From: Phoenix dactylifera
Taxonomy: Eukaryota; Streptophyta; Magnoliopsida; Arecales; Arecaceae
Length of the DNA: 64,000 nucleotides
Direction: 5' to 3'
NCBI RefSeq assembly: GCF_009389715.1
Contig: NC_052400.1
Location: 21,173,674-21,237,673, forward strand
Positions 37,534-50,283 of this stretch are shown here, piece after piece. A program made the translations under genes and the position numbers. The notes under the pieces were generated by a model, which was given only the letters and a program-made list of their open reading frames with translations, was not told the origin of the DNA and ran no database searches. Each line of letters opens with the position of its first letter. The first letter of the stretch is position 1.

Positions 37534-38404
37534 CGAGAAAGATAGAGGATGCCGTGCCGTGCGTAATTTTTTTTTCTTGATTTTTTTTTAAAAAAAGTAA
37601 AAGACCGACGACTTCATTAGTAAGTTGTCTGATTTTTCGGATATCTTTTTTAAGATGGGCATTAAGTGGTAAAATAGGAAGCACGCTCCATATTTTCTCT
37701 ACAATATGATTTTTGTTCATGGACTCTCACGCTCTCAGTGGTCCCAGATGGCCAAAAGCCATCAGTCTCGGACGACCTACTGCTCACTATCTCTTGTTAA
37801 TCGACACGGCACGGAATAGCGAACGCTTTGTTCCATTTGCTTAAAAGCAAGGATTGCGACGACTACTTTTACTCTCACAAATATTTACCATCTCCTCTCT
37901 TGACAAAAATAGAAAACATTTATTTATAAATCAAGGCCACACTCGATTAGCTTCTGGCTTGAGAGGTAAACGAGGAGAGCATGGAGATAATTCAGGTCTT
38001 GGTGCAGCCAATTATCTAATTATGACGCGTCTTGTGCATAATCCAAAGCTCATTGTCTTTTTTTTTCTGTTATAGAAATAAAGAAGGGGTTATTAACCCA
38101 GTTCATATGCACTGATCACTCTCTGCTGGCCTAGAAGGGTAAGCTATAAGGACGTAACGTATGCAACGGATCTTGCACAGTCTCGATTTGAGGTTATTAA
38201 AATGTCAGATTTTGAAGGTTGGACAGAAGATCAAGAAGAGATTTTGATTCGTCATTAACATCCAAAATGATGTATTAATTGGTTTTGAGGCAGCCAAAAG
38301 TAATTGATCCACTGACACTAGCTATTTCACTGGTGTGGCTAAGGCAGTGGAGTTGGGCATTCTCTGCAGTACATCAATAGGATATTCTTCCATATAAATA
38401 AATT
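37534..38404. other. Intergenic spacer, no gene seen
   Basis: AT-rich DNA with T runs and short frames without recognisable domains. Confidence 0.5.
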
Positions 38405-39181
38405 ATGTATGCATGTATGTATATATATACACACACACATACATACATATACACACATATATATATATATATATATATACAAACACACATACATATAGAT
38501 AGATATACGCGTGCGTGTGTATATGCATATATACATATCCCTTGTAGAGGTCGGAGTGCAGCTTGGACGACCTTGAGGTTGTTTGAAGACGAGTTAAGCA
38601 GGCTAACTGAGGTGCAGGGAATGGATCTCCTCCGGACGTGGCTTGCAAAAAGTTCGTCTGCCGGAAAGTTTCTGGTGGGAGACCCTCTGATGCCTAAGTC
38701 AGAATAATGAGGCAACAATGTAGAAGGAAGAGAATTTTAGCAGAATGTAGTCACTGTAAGTAAGATTGCATGCGTACCTGAGGTTTTTTAGGTTGCTCCT
38801 TTATATAGGAGAATTGATTTTGTCGTTACCTGACCTAACATGCAATAACGGCCAGGTAACAGTAGGTAGTACGGGCGGACGTAGGTACCAGTCCGTGTGG
38901 GCGGCGGGCAACGCTGGTGGGGTGCAGGCCATGGCGCCGCCATGACGCTGTCAGTTCTTGTTGACACGTGCTAATGACTGATTGTTCCTTGGCTGATTGG
39001 CTCCTTGGTCTGCTGCTCGGCTAGGGCAAGGATTGCTTTCTTCGGCTTACATCCGATGTAAAAGGGGCAGGTCAGGCCTGAGATCGAGGTATCCAATATT
39101 TTTCCAACAGTATATGTGTATGCATATATGTATATATCTATATATGTACGTATATATATATACATCGACATACACACACAT
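38405..39181. repeat. (TA/CA)n microsatellite interrupted by an LTR
   Basis: Alternating TA, CA and CATA steps fill 38405-38538 and resume at 39110-39181. The apparent Tyr/Ile/His/Cys-rich frames on both strands here are artefacts. The two halves flank the solo LTR at 38543-39109. Confidence 0.85.
38543..39109 (-). mobile_element. Solo LTR, Ty3/Gypsy-type, minus orientation
   Basis: Read on the minus strand it starts TGTTGGAAAAATATTGG at 39109, has a TATA box 'cctatataaagg' near 38810, and ends near CTACA at 38543. The start resembles that of the Gypsy LTR at 40795 (tgatggagaaaatactgg). The 3' half carries 'ctgacttaggcatcagaggg', matching the other LTRs in the window. About 567 bp, with no coding part. 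A target duplication cannot be seen in the surrounding microsatellite. Confidence 0.75.
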
Positions 39182-40025
39182 AAGGTTTTAGCTTTTCAAA
39201 TCATTAACAAAAGTATAAAATAATCTAGCAAAACAGCAATATTGTATAACTAAAATGAGACGGTGCATTTGCCAATTTCTTGAGAGCAAGCCTGGACACA
39301 ACAGTAGAATTTCTTCATTGTATATTAGATTTTACAGATTCGAAATACGAAAACAATCGCACTATATTAAACAAGGCACTTTTCCTAGATCTCCTAAATA
39401 CAGGAGCCTTGCGTTATTGGCAATTTGCCGTCATAAAGTTGCATGATGTCAACTTAAATGCAGCAATATAAATTATTATATCTACATGCATTATCAAATC
39501 AAAATGGAGCAATAAGTGAGGTTGAAATTATTATATCCGCATGCCTTTTTGTTCAAAATTTCTTGTGGTTATCTTGTATGACAATAGCCACACCCGAATG
39601 AGTCATGGAAGAGACATGGCAAGTGACGAGAGTCACATATTTTTGATTCGCATTGAGGGTTGCTTTCTTAATTGGACACGATGATACGCACCTAGCCAGC
39701 TATTGCCAGTAGAGTTATCGAATCGCAGTGTCGGCAACGTGACAGCCTAAGTTGGACGGATTGAAGGAGAAAACAAAACAGAGTACGAACCTCTTGCACG
39801 TCATTGATGCATGGGATGCAGGGTAGATCTAATGTCATGGATGTGATGCATTTGCCACGCAAATCAGCTCGACCGGTGGAGCGTTTGGTTGATACTGTTT
39901 AAAATGATTACAAGGTCCAAACAAACTTTGGACTTATCTCCGAAAGCATTCATGACGTGGTTGGCTGCTGCGTACTACTAGCAAGTAGGACAATTGCATT
40001 TTAGTTTTGGCAACCTAAAATATTG
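39182..40025. other. Intergenic spacer, no gene seen
   Basis: Short frames only. The sequence just before 40025 may be genomic DNA hit by the L1 insertion. Confidence 0.45.
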
Positions 40026-40198
40026 GAGCGGCCGACTGGATGGCGGCATATGTAGCGAGCCACTCAGAAGACATCTCATAAACTGAGGAGGGTGAGATGC
40101 CTGGAGCACTTTGGAACCTTTTGTTTTCTGATTTGATTGGGTGTATTCGTATCCGTGATGTATGAAATGCCCATTTCAGCAAAAAAAAAAAAAAAAAA
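40026..40198 (+). mobile_element. L1 LINE 3' end with poly-A tail
   Basis: The plus strand reads 'AADWMAAYVASHSEDIS', the end of an L1-type RNase H domain. It matches the 'AADWVASYVARHSRDV' of the copy at 24440-24971. A short tail and an 18-base A run (40181-40198) follow. It is strongly 5'-truncated. Confidence 0.8.
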
Positions 40199-40794
40199 CC
40201 CTAAAATGTTGTCATCGATTTCGGTTAGTATTGATATTATAATAAATTCAGTCTTTATCTTCTCTATTACTTGATAAATATTAATTGATGTAGTATTAAT
40301 GTATTGATGGTAATTTTATTTTTTCAATATATTATTGGCCGATGATCCCACAGTTTTTCTTAAAAAATTAAAGTTTTTAACCTTATCAATGCAAAGAAGA
40401 CGTTCCAAATTGATTATTCTCATCTGTTGTAATCTTATTGAGAAGTTGATACTTAGATATGTAATATTTGAAAAAGTTGTTTTTTACTTATTTGATTGGC
40501 CAAAGAAAAGTGACATATTTTAGAGTGATTTTTATTTGGTTGAGCATCTATTTTCTTAGAAAAAATGTGTAAAATACATATTATGTCCTTAATTAAGGAA
40601 AATACTTTATTCCATTCTATCTAAAAGTTTAAATGCATATTTGAAAAAAAATTTATCCTAGTTTCCAACAAGTGGAAGTTGAAATTTTTCATATTTCATA
40701 TGAATTTTTTTTGATGAAATATGGGAATCTTGTTTTAAGAAGAAAGTTATTTTTTTATCTCTTTTCTTCGAAAATTTCAACCAAACATGAGATA

Positions 40795-41284
40795 TGATGG
40801 AGAAAATACTGGATACCTGAACCTCGGACCAGACTGACCTCGATAAACTTAGTACAAATTGAACTTCGGCCCTAGCCGAGGAGCCAACCAACTGAGATAA
40901 GCAACTTCGTCTCTGACCGAGGAGCCAATCAACCGTGCCGACAAGGACTTACAGTCGTGGCAATCGATAGTCATAACAACAACTGACAATTATGACAGCT
41001 CTGCATTCGGCGCGCAGTTAGTGCCATATGGCACCCACGCCATAGCTATACTACCAGCTGCTGCCTGACGACTGGTGCACATCACGCCGGCCTAGGTAAA
41101 TGACAAAATGGACTCCTCTATATAAAGGTATGATCCGGAGGACCTCAGGTACACAATGCGATGTCATGCAATATTATTCATAAAGAACTATACTATACTA
41201 TATCCGGAGGACCTTGGTTTCTGCCAACCTCAGAGTCAGCCAAGCAGTGCTCCGACCTCGGTCCAGGTTCATCTTTTTGCAAAA
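40795..41284 (+). repeat. 5' LTR of the Gypsy element
   Basis: It aligns with the 3' LTR through 'cagctctgcattcgg', 'catcacgccg(g/a)cctagg' and 'tcagccaagcagtg'. A TATA box lies near 41116. The 3' boundary is placed just before the primer-binding-site-like sequence. Confidence 0.75.
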
Positions 41285-44200
41285 GATTGGTGCTTGAGGA
41301 ATGGTCCACCCCCCAGCTACATCAATACCAATCGAAGGGAGAAACCACCAATATGAGATCACGAGGAGCCCACGGTGCATCACATGTTTTGCAACGCCCT
41401 GCTTTGACCTCTCGAGGGTTATTGTAGAGCCTAAAACCTACTCCATTGGAACAACCCGCCGCACCTGTGGGCAATAAGTAGTTCAACTTGCTCATTCAAT
41501 AGGTGCAGGCGTTGACTACGGCGGTCCAGGGCCTGTAGCAGGTAGCGGCATGATCAAAATCGATCCTATCGGAATTCGATCAGCTAAGCCACCACTCTCA
41601 GTTGCGAGTGCACTGCATGTGCTTGGCCAACTACTGCTTTCGAGGCCAAGTCTCGCCAGAGTCGACGTACTCAGCAGAGCAGTTCTGGTCGGGATGCATG
41701 GAAATAACACTCTCCTAGCCCTCATTTTGAAAATGACTCAGCTTCGAGCCACTCGCATCCTTGCCGCGCGGAGCCTCCGCCCCATGGGGACCCTGACCTC
41801 AATAGGAGAATCGAGGAGACGGGCCGATAGATTCAGGCCCTTATGGGACAAGCTCCAATGGAAAACAACGACCTTAACTTCTTCTCGAAGCCTCCGTTCA
41901 CCAAGCATATCATGGAGGAACCGATCTCATCTCAGTTCAAGATGCCTCAAGTAGAGTCGTATGATGGCACCTCAGATCCTCTAGATCACCTGAAGAGTTT
42001 CAAGGCTCCCATGATACTGCACAGAGCCCCCAATGTCGTCCTTTCCAAGGCCTTTCCCGCAACCGCAAGGCGGCTTGGTTCTAGTTCTTAGGAGTTCAAC
42101 CCAGATCTGTTCGTTCTTTCGAGTAGCTCGTCCGCCTTTTCACAGCACACTTCGTCTCCAATTGAAAATGGTGCCACGATTCGGACACGTTGCTCGACAT
42201 CAAGCAAAAGAAGAAAGAGTTCCTTAGGGACTATATCAGTCGCTTCAATGTGGCGACACTAGAAGTCTGCGACCTAGATTAGTCGATCACAATGTTGGCA
42301 ATGAAGAGCAGTTTACGGCCGTTGCATTTTTTCTTCTCTTTAGAGAAGCGCTTCTCCATCAACTTCACCGAAATGTTGGCGTAAGCAGACAAGTATGCCA
42401 ATGCGGATAAAGCCATGGCCTCCCATTATGAGTCTGCGGGCGAGAGACCTCCTCGAGGAGCTAAGAGGGGGCACGAGGAACAAAAAGAGCTGAGGAGTAT
42501 TTTACCTTGATGCTGAGAAGTATTTTACCTCGATGTCGAGGAATATTTCACCTCGATGTCGAGGAGTACACACCTCTCACCGACCTGAGGACCTAGATCT
42601 TTGTGGAGATCAAAGGCTGAGGCTACCTACACCCTCCGCATCAGAGGAAGGCCCCGATGTTCAAGAGGGACAAGAAGAAATACTGTCGCTTCCACTGGAA
42701 CTACGGCCATGATACTGAGGAGTGTTTGTAGCTCAAGGACGAGATCAAGACACTCATCCAATGTAGACAGTTGGACCGATACATCCATGTTCAGCATAAC
42801 CGAGAAGCGCTTGTCTCATCCTTTGACACGTCGCTCCCAGAGACGATCGACAACCATCCGATTGCCAGAGTCATCAACACTATCACTGGCGGTCCCATTG
42901 AGGTCCCAAGAACCTCGAGCAACCGAGATCCCCAAGAGGTCGAAGCTGCCTGAAAAGACAACACACAGGAGACGTCATCACCTTTTCTGATGCCGACCTG
43001 GAAGGAGTACAAACTTCTCATGACGATGTTGTAGTTATTTCTCTTATTATCGCAAAATATGATGTAAAAAAGAATACTTGTTGATAATGGAAGATGGACC
43101 GATGTATTATTTTACAATGCTTTTCAAAGAATGAGGCTGCTTGTCAAACAGCTCGAAAAGATCAACACTCCTCTAGTTGGCTTCTCGGCCCGTAAGAGTG
43201 ATCAATTTGCCGATCACCGCAGGACAAGAACCCCGAAGTAACACTTTAAGGTTAGCCTTCCTCATGGTTTTAGTTCCCTCGGCCTACAATGAGGCTGCTG
43301 ACATGCCGGCATAAGTTCCGAGGTGATGGTTCACATGCTCAACGTGGTTCAACCCACCGACCTGTGCGGCAGAAGAAGATGAACTTTGTTGTGGAAAGAC
43401 AACAAGTAATCGACCCAGAAGTTGATAAACTCGTGGAGGTTGGCTTTGTTTGTGAGGTGAACTATCGTGATTGGCTGGCCAATGTTGTACTTGAGAAAAA
43501 AGCTAATGAAAAATGACGAGTTTGCATTGACTACACCGACTTGAATAGGCTTGCTTGAGGACAGCTTTTCTTTCCTGAAGATCGATCAGCTCGTAGATGA
43601 GACCTCGAGATATTAATTGCTAACCTTCATAGATGCGTTCTCTAAGTACAACCAGATCCAAATGGCATCTGAAAACATTGAGAAAATAGCCTTGCTCACC
43701 GACAAGGGCCTCTACTGCTATAAGGTAATGTCCTTTAGCTTAAAGAATATAGGGGCAACTTACCAACGCCTCATCACCAAAATCTTCAAGGAGCAATTCG
43801 GCCAGAATATAGAAGTGTATGTGGCTGACATGCTCGTAAAAAGTGGAGCAGCTAAGCAGCCATCGCCGACCTAGAGGAGACTTTTACAACTCTTCAAAAA
43901 TATCAAATGAAGCTCAATCCGATGAAATACGCCTTTGAATTTATCTTGGAGAAATTTTTGGAGTTCATGGTCATGTAACGCGGCATTGAGGCAAACTCGG
44001 AGAAGATTCAAGCAGTGCAGGACATGCAGGCCCCAAAGACTGTTAAAAAGGTTAAATGCGTCGCTGCCTTGGCGAGGTTCGTCTCCAAATCGGTGGAGAG
44101 CTGCCTCCCGTTCTTCAAGGCCCTGAAATATCTAAAGAACTTCAAGTGAACCAAGGAGTATTAGGAGGCCTTCGACTAACTGAAAGAGTACCTCAGCTCG

Positions 44201-44514
44201 TCACCTCTCCTCACCAAGCCATAGGTCGGAGAAATGCTCTACTTATACGTAGCCGTTTCTCCTTCTGTTGTGAGTTCGGTTCCGGTACGAAAGGAAGAAG
44301 ACTGCAAGAAATTGATCTACTATACAAGTCGGATTCTGTGCGATACCGAGACTAGATACTTCAAATTGGAGAAGACGGTCTACACCCTTATCATCTCAGC
44401 TCGGAAGCTCTAGCCATACTTCCAAGCCCATTTAATCACAGTCCTAACCGACCAGCCGATGAGACAGGTTTTGCAGAAGCCTGAAAATATAGGTCGACTG
44501 GCAAAGTGGGTGGT

Positions 44515-45112
44515 GGACCTTGATCTCGGAGCAAACTAACCTTGACAACCTCGGTATAGACCAAGATGATCAACTCGGGCCTTGGCCGAAGAGCCAACCA
44601 ACCGAGATGAGATACCTCATCTCCGACCGAGGAGCCAATAAATACGTACTAACAAAGACTAATAGTCCTGGCAATCGGTCGTCGCGACAACGACTAGCAG
44701 TTGTGGCAGCTCTGCATTCGGTGCGCTGTCAGTGTCGTATGCCGCCTATGCCATAGCTGTACTATCGATCACTGCTTGGCGACTAGTGTACATCACGCCG
44801 ACCTAGGTAAACGACAAAATAGACTCCCTGATATAAAGAGGCGATCCGGAGAACCTCAAGTATTTAATGCAATATCATGCGATATGATTGACAAAGAACT
44901 ACACTCTGTGCAATCTCTCTCTTTTATACTGTTGCCTATCTATTCTGATTTAAGCATCAGAGGGCTCTCCTCCGGAAACTCTCCAGCAAGCGGATTTCTT
45001 ATAGGACGCCTCCGGACGAAGCTAGCTCGAGCACACTTTAGCTACTTCGTCTAGCTCGGTTTCTGCCGATCTCAAGGTTAGCCAAGCAGTGATCCAATTC
45101 AGAATTGCAACA
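44515..45112 (+). repeat. 3' LTR of the Gypsy element
   Basis: It shares blocks in the same order as the 5' LTR and ends in TTGCAACA. The left boundary is approximate. It contains 'ctgatttaagcatcagaggg', seen in similar form in both solo LTRs. Confidence 0.7.
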
Positions 45113-45992
45113 AGATCTTTCTCTCTTTTTTTTCCCTCTCCTCCTCCCGCCAACCAAACTAAGTCGTGAACAGAACACGAGTCACGGAAGCCCGCTTGCG
45201 TCGTCGCTTTTTGGAGAAGGTTTCTGGTAGGGGAATGACAACGAGGTTGGTATTGGCTGAGCCAATAGCAGCAAGCAGTCACCCGGCAGTTGCCTAGAAG
45301 GCCAGTTTCAAAAAGCTAATCATTACAAGATGGAATTAATCAACCAAAGACTTCTCTTAATTTTGTGCGAGGGTGTTTCTAGAGGAAGTTGCTTGGAAAA
45401 TTGGAAGCAGAACAAAGGCAACTACGGTGAGGTATTTGGAAGAGGGAACAAAGAAACGGTGGGTCCCGATTCGCTGTTTCCAGTCTTTCAACTCCGATAG
45501 GCAGTTCATCGGGTGGCTCCGAAATCACGAAGGCCAAGCCCGAGTCAGTATCTTCGACGTTTGGAGCGGCCAACCACCAGAAAAAACCTAAGCGGTCCGA
45601 CAGGCCTTGACTGCGCCAGTTCTTAGGTCGTACCAACAGCAGTGTGAATCCACTGCAGGCATCGTTGGACAACCGGACTAGAAGACAACTCGTCTCTTTG
45701 GTTCACTCGTCTCCGGGCCCATCCTTGAAAGCGACTCATACGTAGTGGAATTTGATACATCGAGAGGGGATCTGATTCTGGACATGTTTTGCCGTGCCAT
45801 TTTTTTTTATTAAACCGGAATAGATGATTTATATATTTCTAGTATGGCTACATATGAGAGTGATTTCCTTTTTGTAACCTATAGAGTGCCACCAAAATAA
45901 CTGGCCACATATGAGGCCACCCAGTTTACGGCTCCATCCCATCACTCCCAATCTTTTCTCCCATTCCAAGAATGAAGCAGGAGGTATTTCAC

Positions 45993-45994
<2 letters not shown>

Positions 45995-46046
<52 letters not shown>

Positions 46047-46068
46047 TCAAACACACACACACACACAC
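45995..46068. repeat. (TC)n(AC)n compound microsatellite
   Basis: About 23 TC units run to 46040, then a short break, and then about 9 AC units to 46068. Confidence 0.95.
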
Positions 46069-46108
46069 ATATTTGTTTTTTATGTTTATATGTTTATCCC
46101 TTTGTTTA

Positions 46109-46625
46109 GTCTAGCCAGACTAATCCATCATGGTTTGCCTTAAATCGTAGGAGGTATTTCAAGTATTAATAGCCCCACAAACAAACATTTGGTCGACCAT
46201 CATCCTAGGACTTTTTGGCTTTTCTGAAGTTCTACAAAGAACGGCAAAAAAAAAGAAAAAAACAAGGGAAGAACAAAAAAAAAAAACAAGATACAAATTA
46301 TGAATACTGAAAATAACTAAATCTCATTGCTTCCATATAGAAGCATCAATTTGGGAGGCACAGTATCTCCATCCAAGTAGTCCAATATCATACTTGAACC
46401 AGCTAACTGGTCGGTAGAAAAGTCGGTTTTATTGAAAGCATGATCTACATCGTATTATTCCAGAGAGTGGAAAAAAAGTGCAGAATGCCTAACAATAAAG
46501 AATTAGCCTAGCCAGACTAATATTCCATCGTCGATCCATTGCATTAAGTCATAAAAGGCGAGTGCGGTAGGATGAGTACAAGTATTTAATAACCCCACAA
46601 ACAAGCATTTGGTCAACAATCATAT
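46109..46625. repeat. Direct repeat pair, about 100 bp each
   Basis: Segments 46109-46210 and 46505-46625 share 'ctagccagactaat', 'aagtatt(a)ata(g/a)ccccacaaac' and 'catttggtc(g/a)a'. They lie about 395 bp apart in the same orientation. They could be ends of an old short element or a local duplication. Confidence 0.6.
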
Positions 46626-48952
46626 CTAGGTTCTAGCATCTATATATGTTTTTTAATAACGTGACAACCACATCTAAAATGATATGTGGAGGGTTTATCA
46701 AGTGATTACTAAGTCTGAAAATGTAAATCTGTTTGGAATTGGAAGTTGATTACTGAGAACCTATAGTGTGAGTATATGTAAGATTTTGATAGGCCAAAAA
46801 AGATTCATATATATTTCCGTGGTGAACTGGATGAGGTGTTAAAATCACTACTTGTCTTAAAAACTGAAGCTTATAGGATAAGGAAGATTTATTTATATAT
46901 CTTATATTTTTTATGAGGCACGCAGTGACAATCTTAAATAAATAAAAATAGGATTGGAGACTAATTGTACTCAGAAAACCCTTAAATATGATGCATAATA
47001 TATATAATTCCAAGTTAGGTGTCCGTATTGAACCTTTCTAGACTATGGGGCTTCGGTCAAATATCACACATTCAACTCCATGGTCATGTCCATTCTGCTC
47101 CAAGGTTAGGTGCCAATATTGAAAAGTTCTAGGCTTTGTCCAATATCACACAGCTAAGACAGCAGACCCACAGCGCCCTCCTTATCCATCAGATAGAGCA
47201 CTTGGGATATCCATGAGATTAGCTCTTGGGACACCTTTTTGATTTCAAGGAACTAGGAAGTTTGGACATTTGCATGCTTTCGTTAATATATTGTTGCTAG
47301 CGTCATGGATGCCACGTCCAAACATATAATATCAAACAACAATGTTTGCCTTTCTTCTTGACATATATTATGTTCAAACTTCATAAAGATGCATGGTCTT
47401 TTTGAGGTAACCGAGATACCTCATTATGAGGGCGTTATGACCGCAAGATTTGATTCCATGAAAGCTGGTGCAATGGAAGAAAGGATTGGAAGGTTGGAAT
47501 TTGGAAATAAATATGTGATACCAATGGCTTCCTTCACTCCAGAAGCAAACTTGTGTGTTGATGCTGCCGGACCGCCTTGACAAAGTGGTGATAAGATCAT
47601 AAGATATAGGGATATGCTTTTGAAATCTGAAGGTTGTATTGTCTTTTTCTTAGTGCTTGGAGATTAAGGCTAAGACCCTACCCGACTTGGGCCTAGAATA
47701 TTAAAGCTTAAGAAATATTTATCTATAATTTGAATTGTACATATTTTATATTACATCTCTGAAAGAAAATTTAATGATTAAAAATTATAATAAATTGACC
47801 ATATTAAAAAAAAAGTATTGAAAATGATCTCTACTATAAAAAATATTTAGAAGCTGGAGTGCACGTGCTTTTGATGGTCTTTAATTTAAAGAATAGGTAG
47901 ATGCAAAAATGAACGGTTTTTGTAGCATTCTATTATCTTTTATTATCATCTAATAATCAAAATCTAGTAAATTTTAATTTATTCATGTATTTTAGTGCAT
48001 TACTACGGTTGATACCATTTATTTTTGTATCCACTTGCAAATTAAAGATAATACATGAATTTTGATTTCTAACTATTTTGCATATAAATTATTTTTAATA
48101 GTAGGAATCTTCAATTTAGGGACTCATCTTTTGGAAGCATTATATATCTGTTATCAAAAATTTAACATTCAGTTTGTAATCTAATTCTTCATTTAATTAT
48201 AAATTGCTGCTTGTTGCGGCATGTCTTGATGATCTGTACAATTTGTGGAATTAATGTGAATGACTTGGATAATATATATTAATGCAACTTGCAGTCAAAA
48301 TTGGCTGATGGAATGAGCTAATTGGTTTCAGTGGAGCTTTGAACAGTCCAAAGATGAGTTATCTAATCAACCAAATTTAATTGATGTAATGTCTGAAAAA
48401 ATGGAAAAAAGATGCAGCGTGACAGTGATTGGTTATGTAAAAAGCTTTTGGAATCTACATGACTTTGATTTGGCAACCTATGATTCAACCATCTCCTTGT
48501 GTTATTGCATCCATTCTTGTGAGTCACATCAAACCTGTAGAACCACAAGGCCGGATGAACTTCTGCTGGTTGAACAATGTACACTCCCTTCGTATTACCG
48601 TAGGAACAAAAGAGAAGTGCAATATTAGATGATCCCATTCAATATAACACCTTAAATGGTCATCAAATACTCCTTTGATTTCGATAAATCTCTAATGCTA
48701 CATGCATGGAATGGGCCTCCAAGCAACTTGAAGGACGACGTAGGGATGGCTAGGAAGCATGATGCTTGTAATATCTTGCAGTGGAGGTAAAAGGTTTCTT
48801 TTCTATATGTGTGTGTGTATAATGGAGAGAGGAGAACGAACGAACTCCCCTGACTACCGCAACTACTCCTTTTCAGCCTCTCTAAAATGATGCATCGTTA
48901 TGTTGGAAGACTTGAAACAGATGGTAAGTTTGCACGTCCAAATAACTAATTC

Positions 48953-49403
48953 TGTAACAACCCAGGATCTCACCCAAAATGGCTAGCCGAAAGGTATTAT
49001 ATGGGTTCCTTGATCCTGTATAAGTACCTAAGATCTACCTAGCAAAGAACAGATGTAGGACTAAACACATGTCCGCACGGATCCTCACATATATACTCCC
49101 TTCATTCAAGCCCTGACGTTCTCGTCAGGCTAAGGGTTAAGAGTTCAAATCTATTCAAATCTAATAACAAACACTACAATCAGCTCGTGGTCAGCCCCAA
49201 TAGATTTGTGCTGCAGTGTCCCCTAGTCTATATAGGTTATGGGCCAGATCCATTTTGATACCATTTTGTAACAACCCAGGATCTCACCCAAAATGGCTAG
49301 CCGAAAGGTATTATTTGGATTACTTGATCATGTATAAGTACCTAAAATCTACCCAGCAAATAACCGATGTGGGACTAAATATATACCCGCACAGGTCCTC
49401 ACA
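48953..49403 (-). mobile_element. TRIM element with two 137-bp LTRs
   Basis: LTRs at 48953-49089 and 49267-49403 are both 137 bp with ends TGTAACAA...TCCTCACA, read here on the plus strand. By hand count they differ at about 15 sites (about 89% identity). Next to the right LTR, on the minus strand, lies 'tggtatca', a primer-binding site for initiator-Met tRNA, so the element runs on the minus strand. Total length is 451 bp with no coding region. A near 5-bp target duplication AAT(T/C)C flanks it. Its structure looks whole, but it is non-autonomous. The same family lies in the PAS/LOV intron. Confidence 0.88.
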
Positions 49404-49649
49404 AATCCCTTCAACTCTTTCTCTCCATTCCAAATGATGTTTACAAGACATTCATCTGACGCTATATACCAATAGAATATCCGCTACAGCATGCATAAAA
49501 CTGCATCTGATCCGACATAATAATGTTGTGTCTCTTCCAGGTGGACTTCTTTCTGGCTCCCATTTGATCGAGGATGCTGCCTATGCTCGAAGAGAAGAGC
49601 ACAATTAAATCAGAATCTAATTACTTCAAAGAACCATAACTTTGCCCCC

Positions 49650-49680
<31 letters not shown>

Positions 49681-50283
49681 AAACAAAGGATCATTCCAAT
49701 ACATTTTATCAATTCAAAGCTCCCATCACATCCATACACATCTCGATCGGTCCGGATCGATGACTCAGTCTAAACTTCCCATGCAGTCAAAGCGAAGAAT
49801 GCTTTCGTATAAATCTGATTTCATTTCTTAGTGTAGACTCCGAGAACGTGCTGAAGAAAATAAGGCAAAAGGAGGCGTCTTATTTCCAGCTCGGTAGACT
49901 TAACCCAGAGGTTATTGGGAATGACTCGAGCGTCTACTTTTCCTACGTACAGAAGTCAAATATGCAAACGAGACGCCATATTACACACGTTTCTAATTGC
50001 CTCAGTAATCCAGTCCTTTTATCTCTTGATCCAATGGCTAACAATGGCCTAAAATTCATCCCTAAGTTCGGCAAATATCTTGACCCACCTCATGCAAAGT
50101 GACACGAGAAAAAAAAAATCACAAGTAGGGTTCCCGTTCAGAAGGATGATGCTTGAGGACGCATCAAGTGAGCTGACGCATGACACCATCGAAGAACCTT
50201 CGCATCACCTTGGGGGAAGCATCCTTTCCTTTGCATATATATATATAGCTATTGGCTCCACTGGCCAAACAACGTGATTGGAA
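49404..50283. other. Upstream region of WRKY copy B
   Basis: A run of 26 C bases (49645-49670) joins 13 A bases. A W-box core TTGACC lies at 50080-50085. No coding feature is recognised. Confidence 0.5.
50236..50247 (+). promoter_or_regulatory. TATA box of WRKY copy B
   Basis: The run TATATATATATA lies about 40 bases ahead of the ATG at 50284, implying a very short 5' untranslated region of perhaps 10-20 bases. Confidence 0.5.

Larger units (their letters stand above)
40795..45112 (+). mobile_element. Ty3/Gypsy element, Tat lineage, broken and internally shortened
   Basis: A fossil LTR retrotransposon of about 4.3 kb on the plus strand. Parts seen in order: 5' LTR, a primer-binding-site-like 'attggtgc' after it, gag (near 41850-42800, with a zinc-knuckle-like end), protease region (near 42970-43250), reverse transcriptase (near 43380-43860), an RNase H-like part (near 44240-44510) and the 3' LTR. 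Integrase is not recognised. The order and motifs match Tat-type Gypsy elements. It is clearly broken, with many interruptions. A near-perfect 5-bp target duplication AGAT(A/C) flanks it (40790-40794 and 45113-45117). The two LTRs differ at roughly one base in five by eye, so it is old. Confidence 0.9.
40490..45163. mobile_element. Same MITE family, copy 3, split by a Gypsy element
   Basis: The left part, about 40490-40794, ends 'aatttcaaccaaacatgag', like the MITE region 'aaattccaaccaagaggc' of copy 1. Just after the inserted element, 45113-45163 reads 'agatctttctctctttttt' and then 'cccgccaaccaaactaag'. This parallels 'agatatttta...ccgcggaccaaatgggct' at the right end of copy 2. The left terminus is not clearly seen, so the start is approximate. 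Confidence 0.65.
45164..48952. other. Repeat-rich spacer between Gypsy and TRIM
   Basis: No gene is recognised. It holds a TC/AC microsatellite (45995-46068), a 100-bp direct duplication (46109-46210 and 46505-46625) and a short duplicated phrase near 47015 and 47105. Overlapping frames near 47380-47580 and 48360-48640 have no known domain. Confidence 0.5.

Noticed and set aside
38339-38718. Cys/Tyr/Ile-rich frames on both strands
   Set aside because: Translations of a TA/CA microsatellite joined to an LTR.
47374-47583. Overlapping frames on both strands
   Set aside because: The plus frame looks mildly protein-like, but I recognise no family, splice partner or promoter.
48363-48638. Overlapping 91- and 79-codon frames
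   Set aside because: No recognisable domain; mutual antisense shadows in ordinary intergenic DNA.
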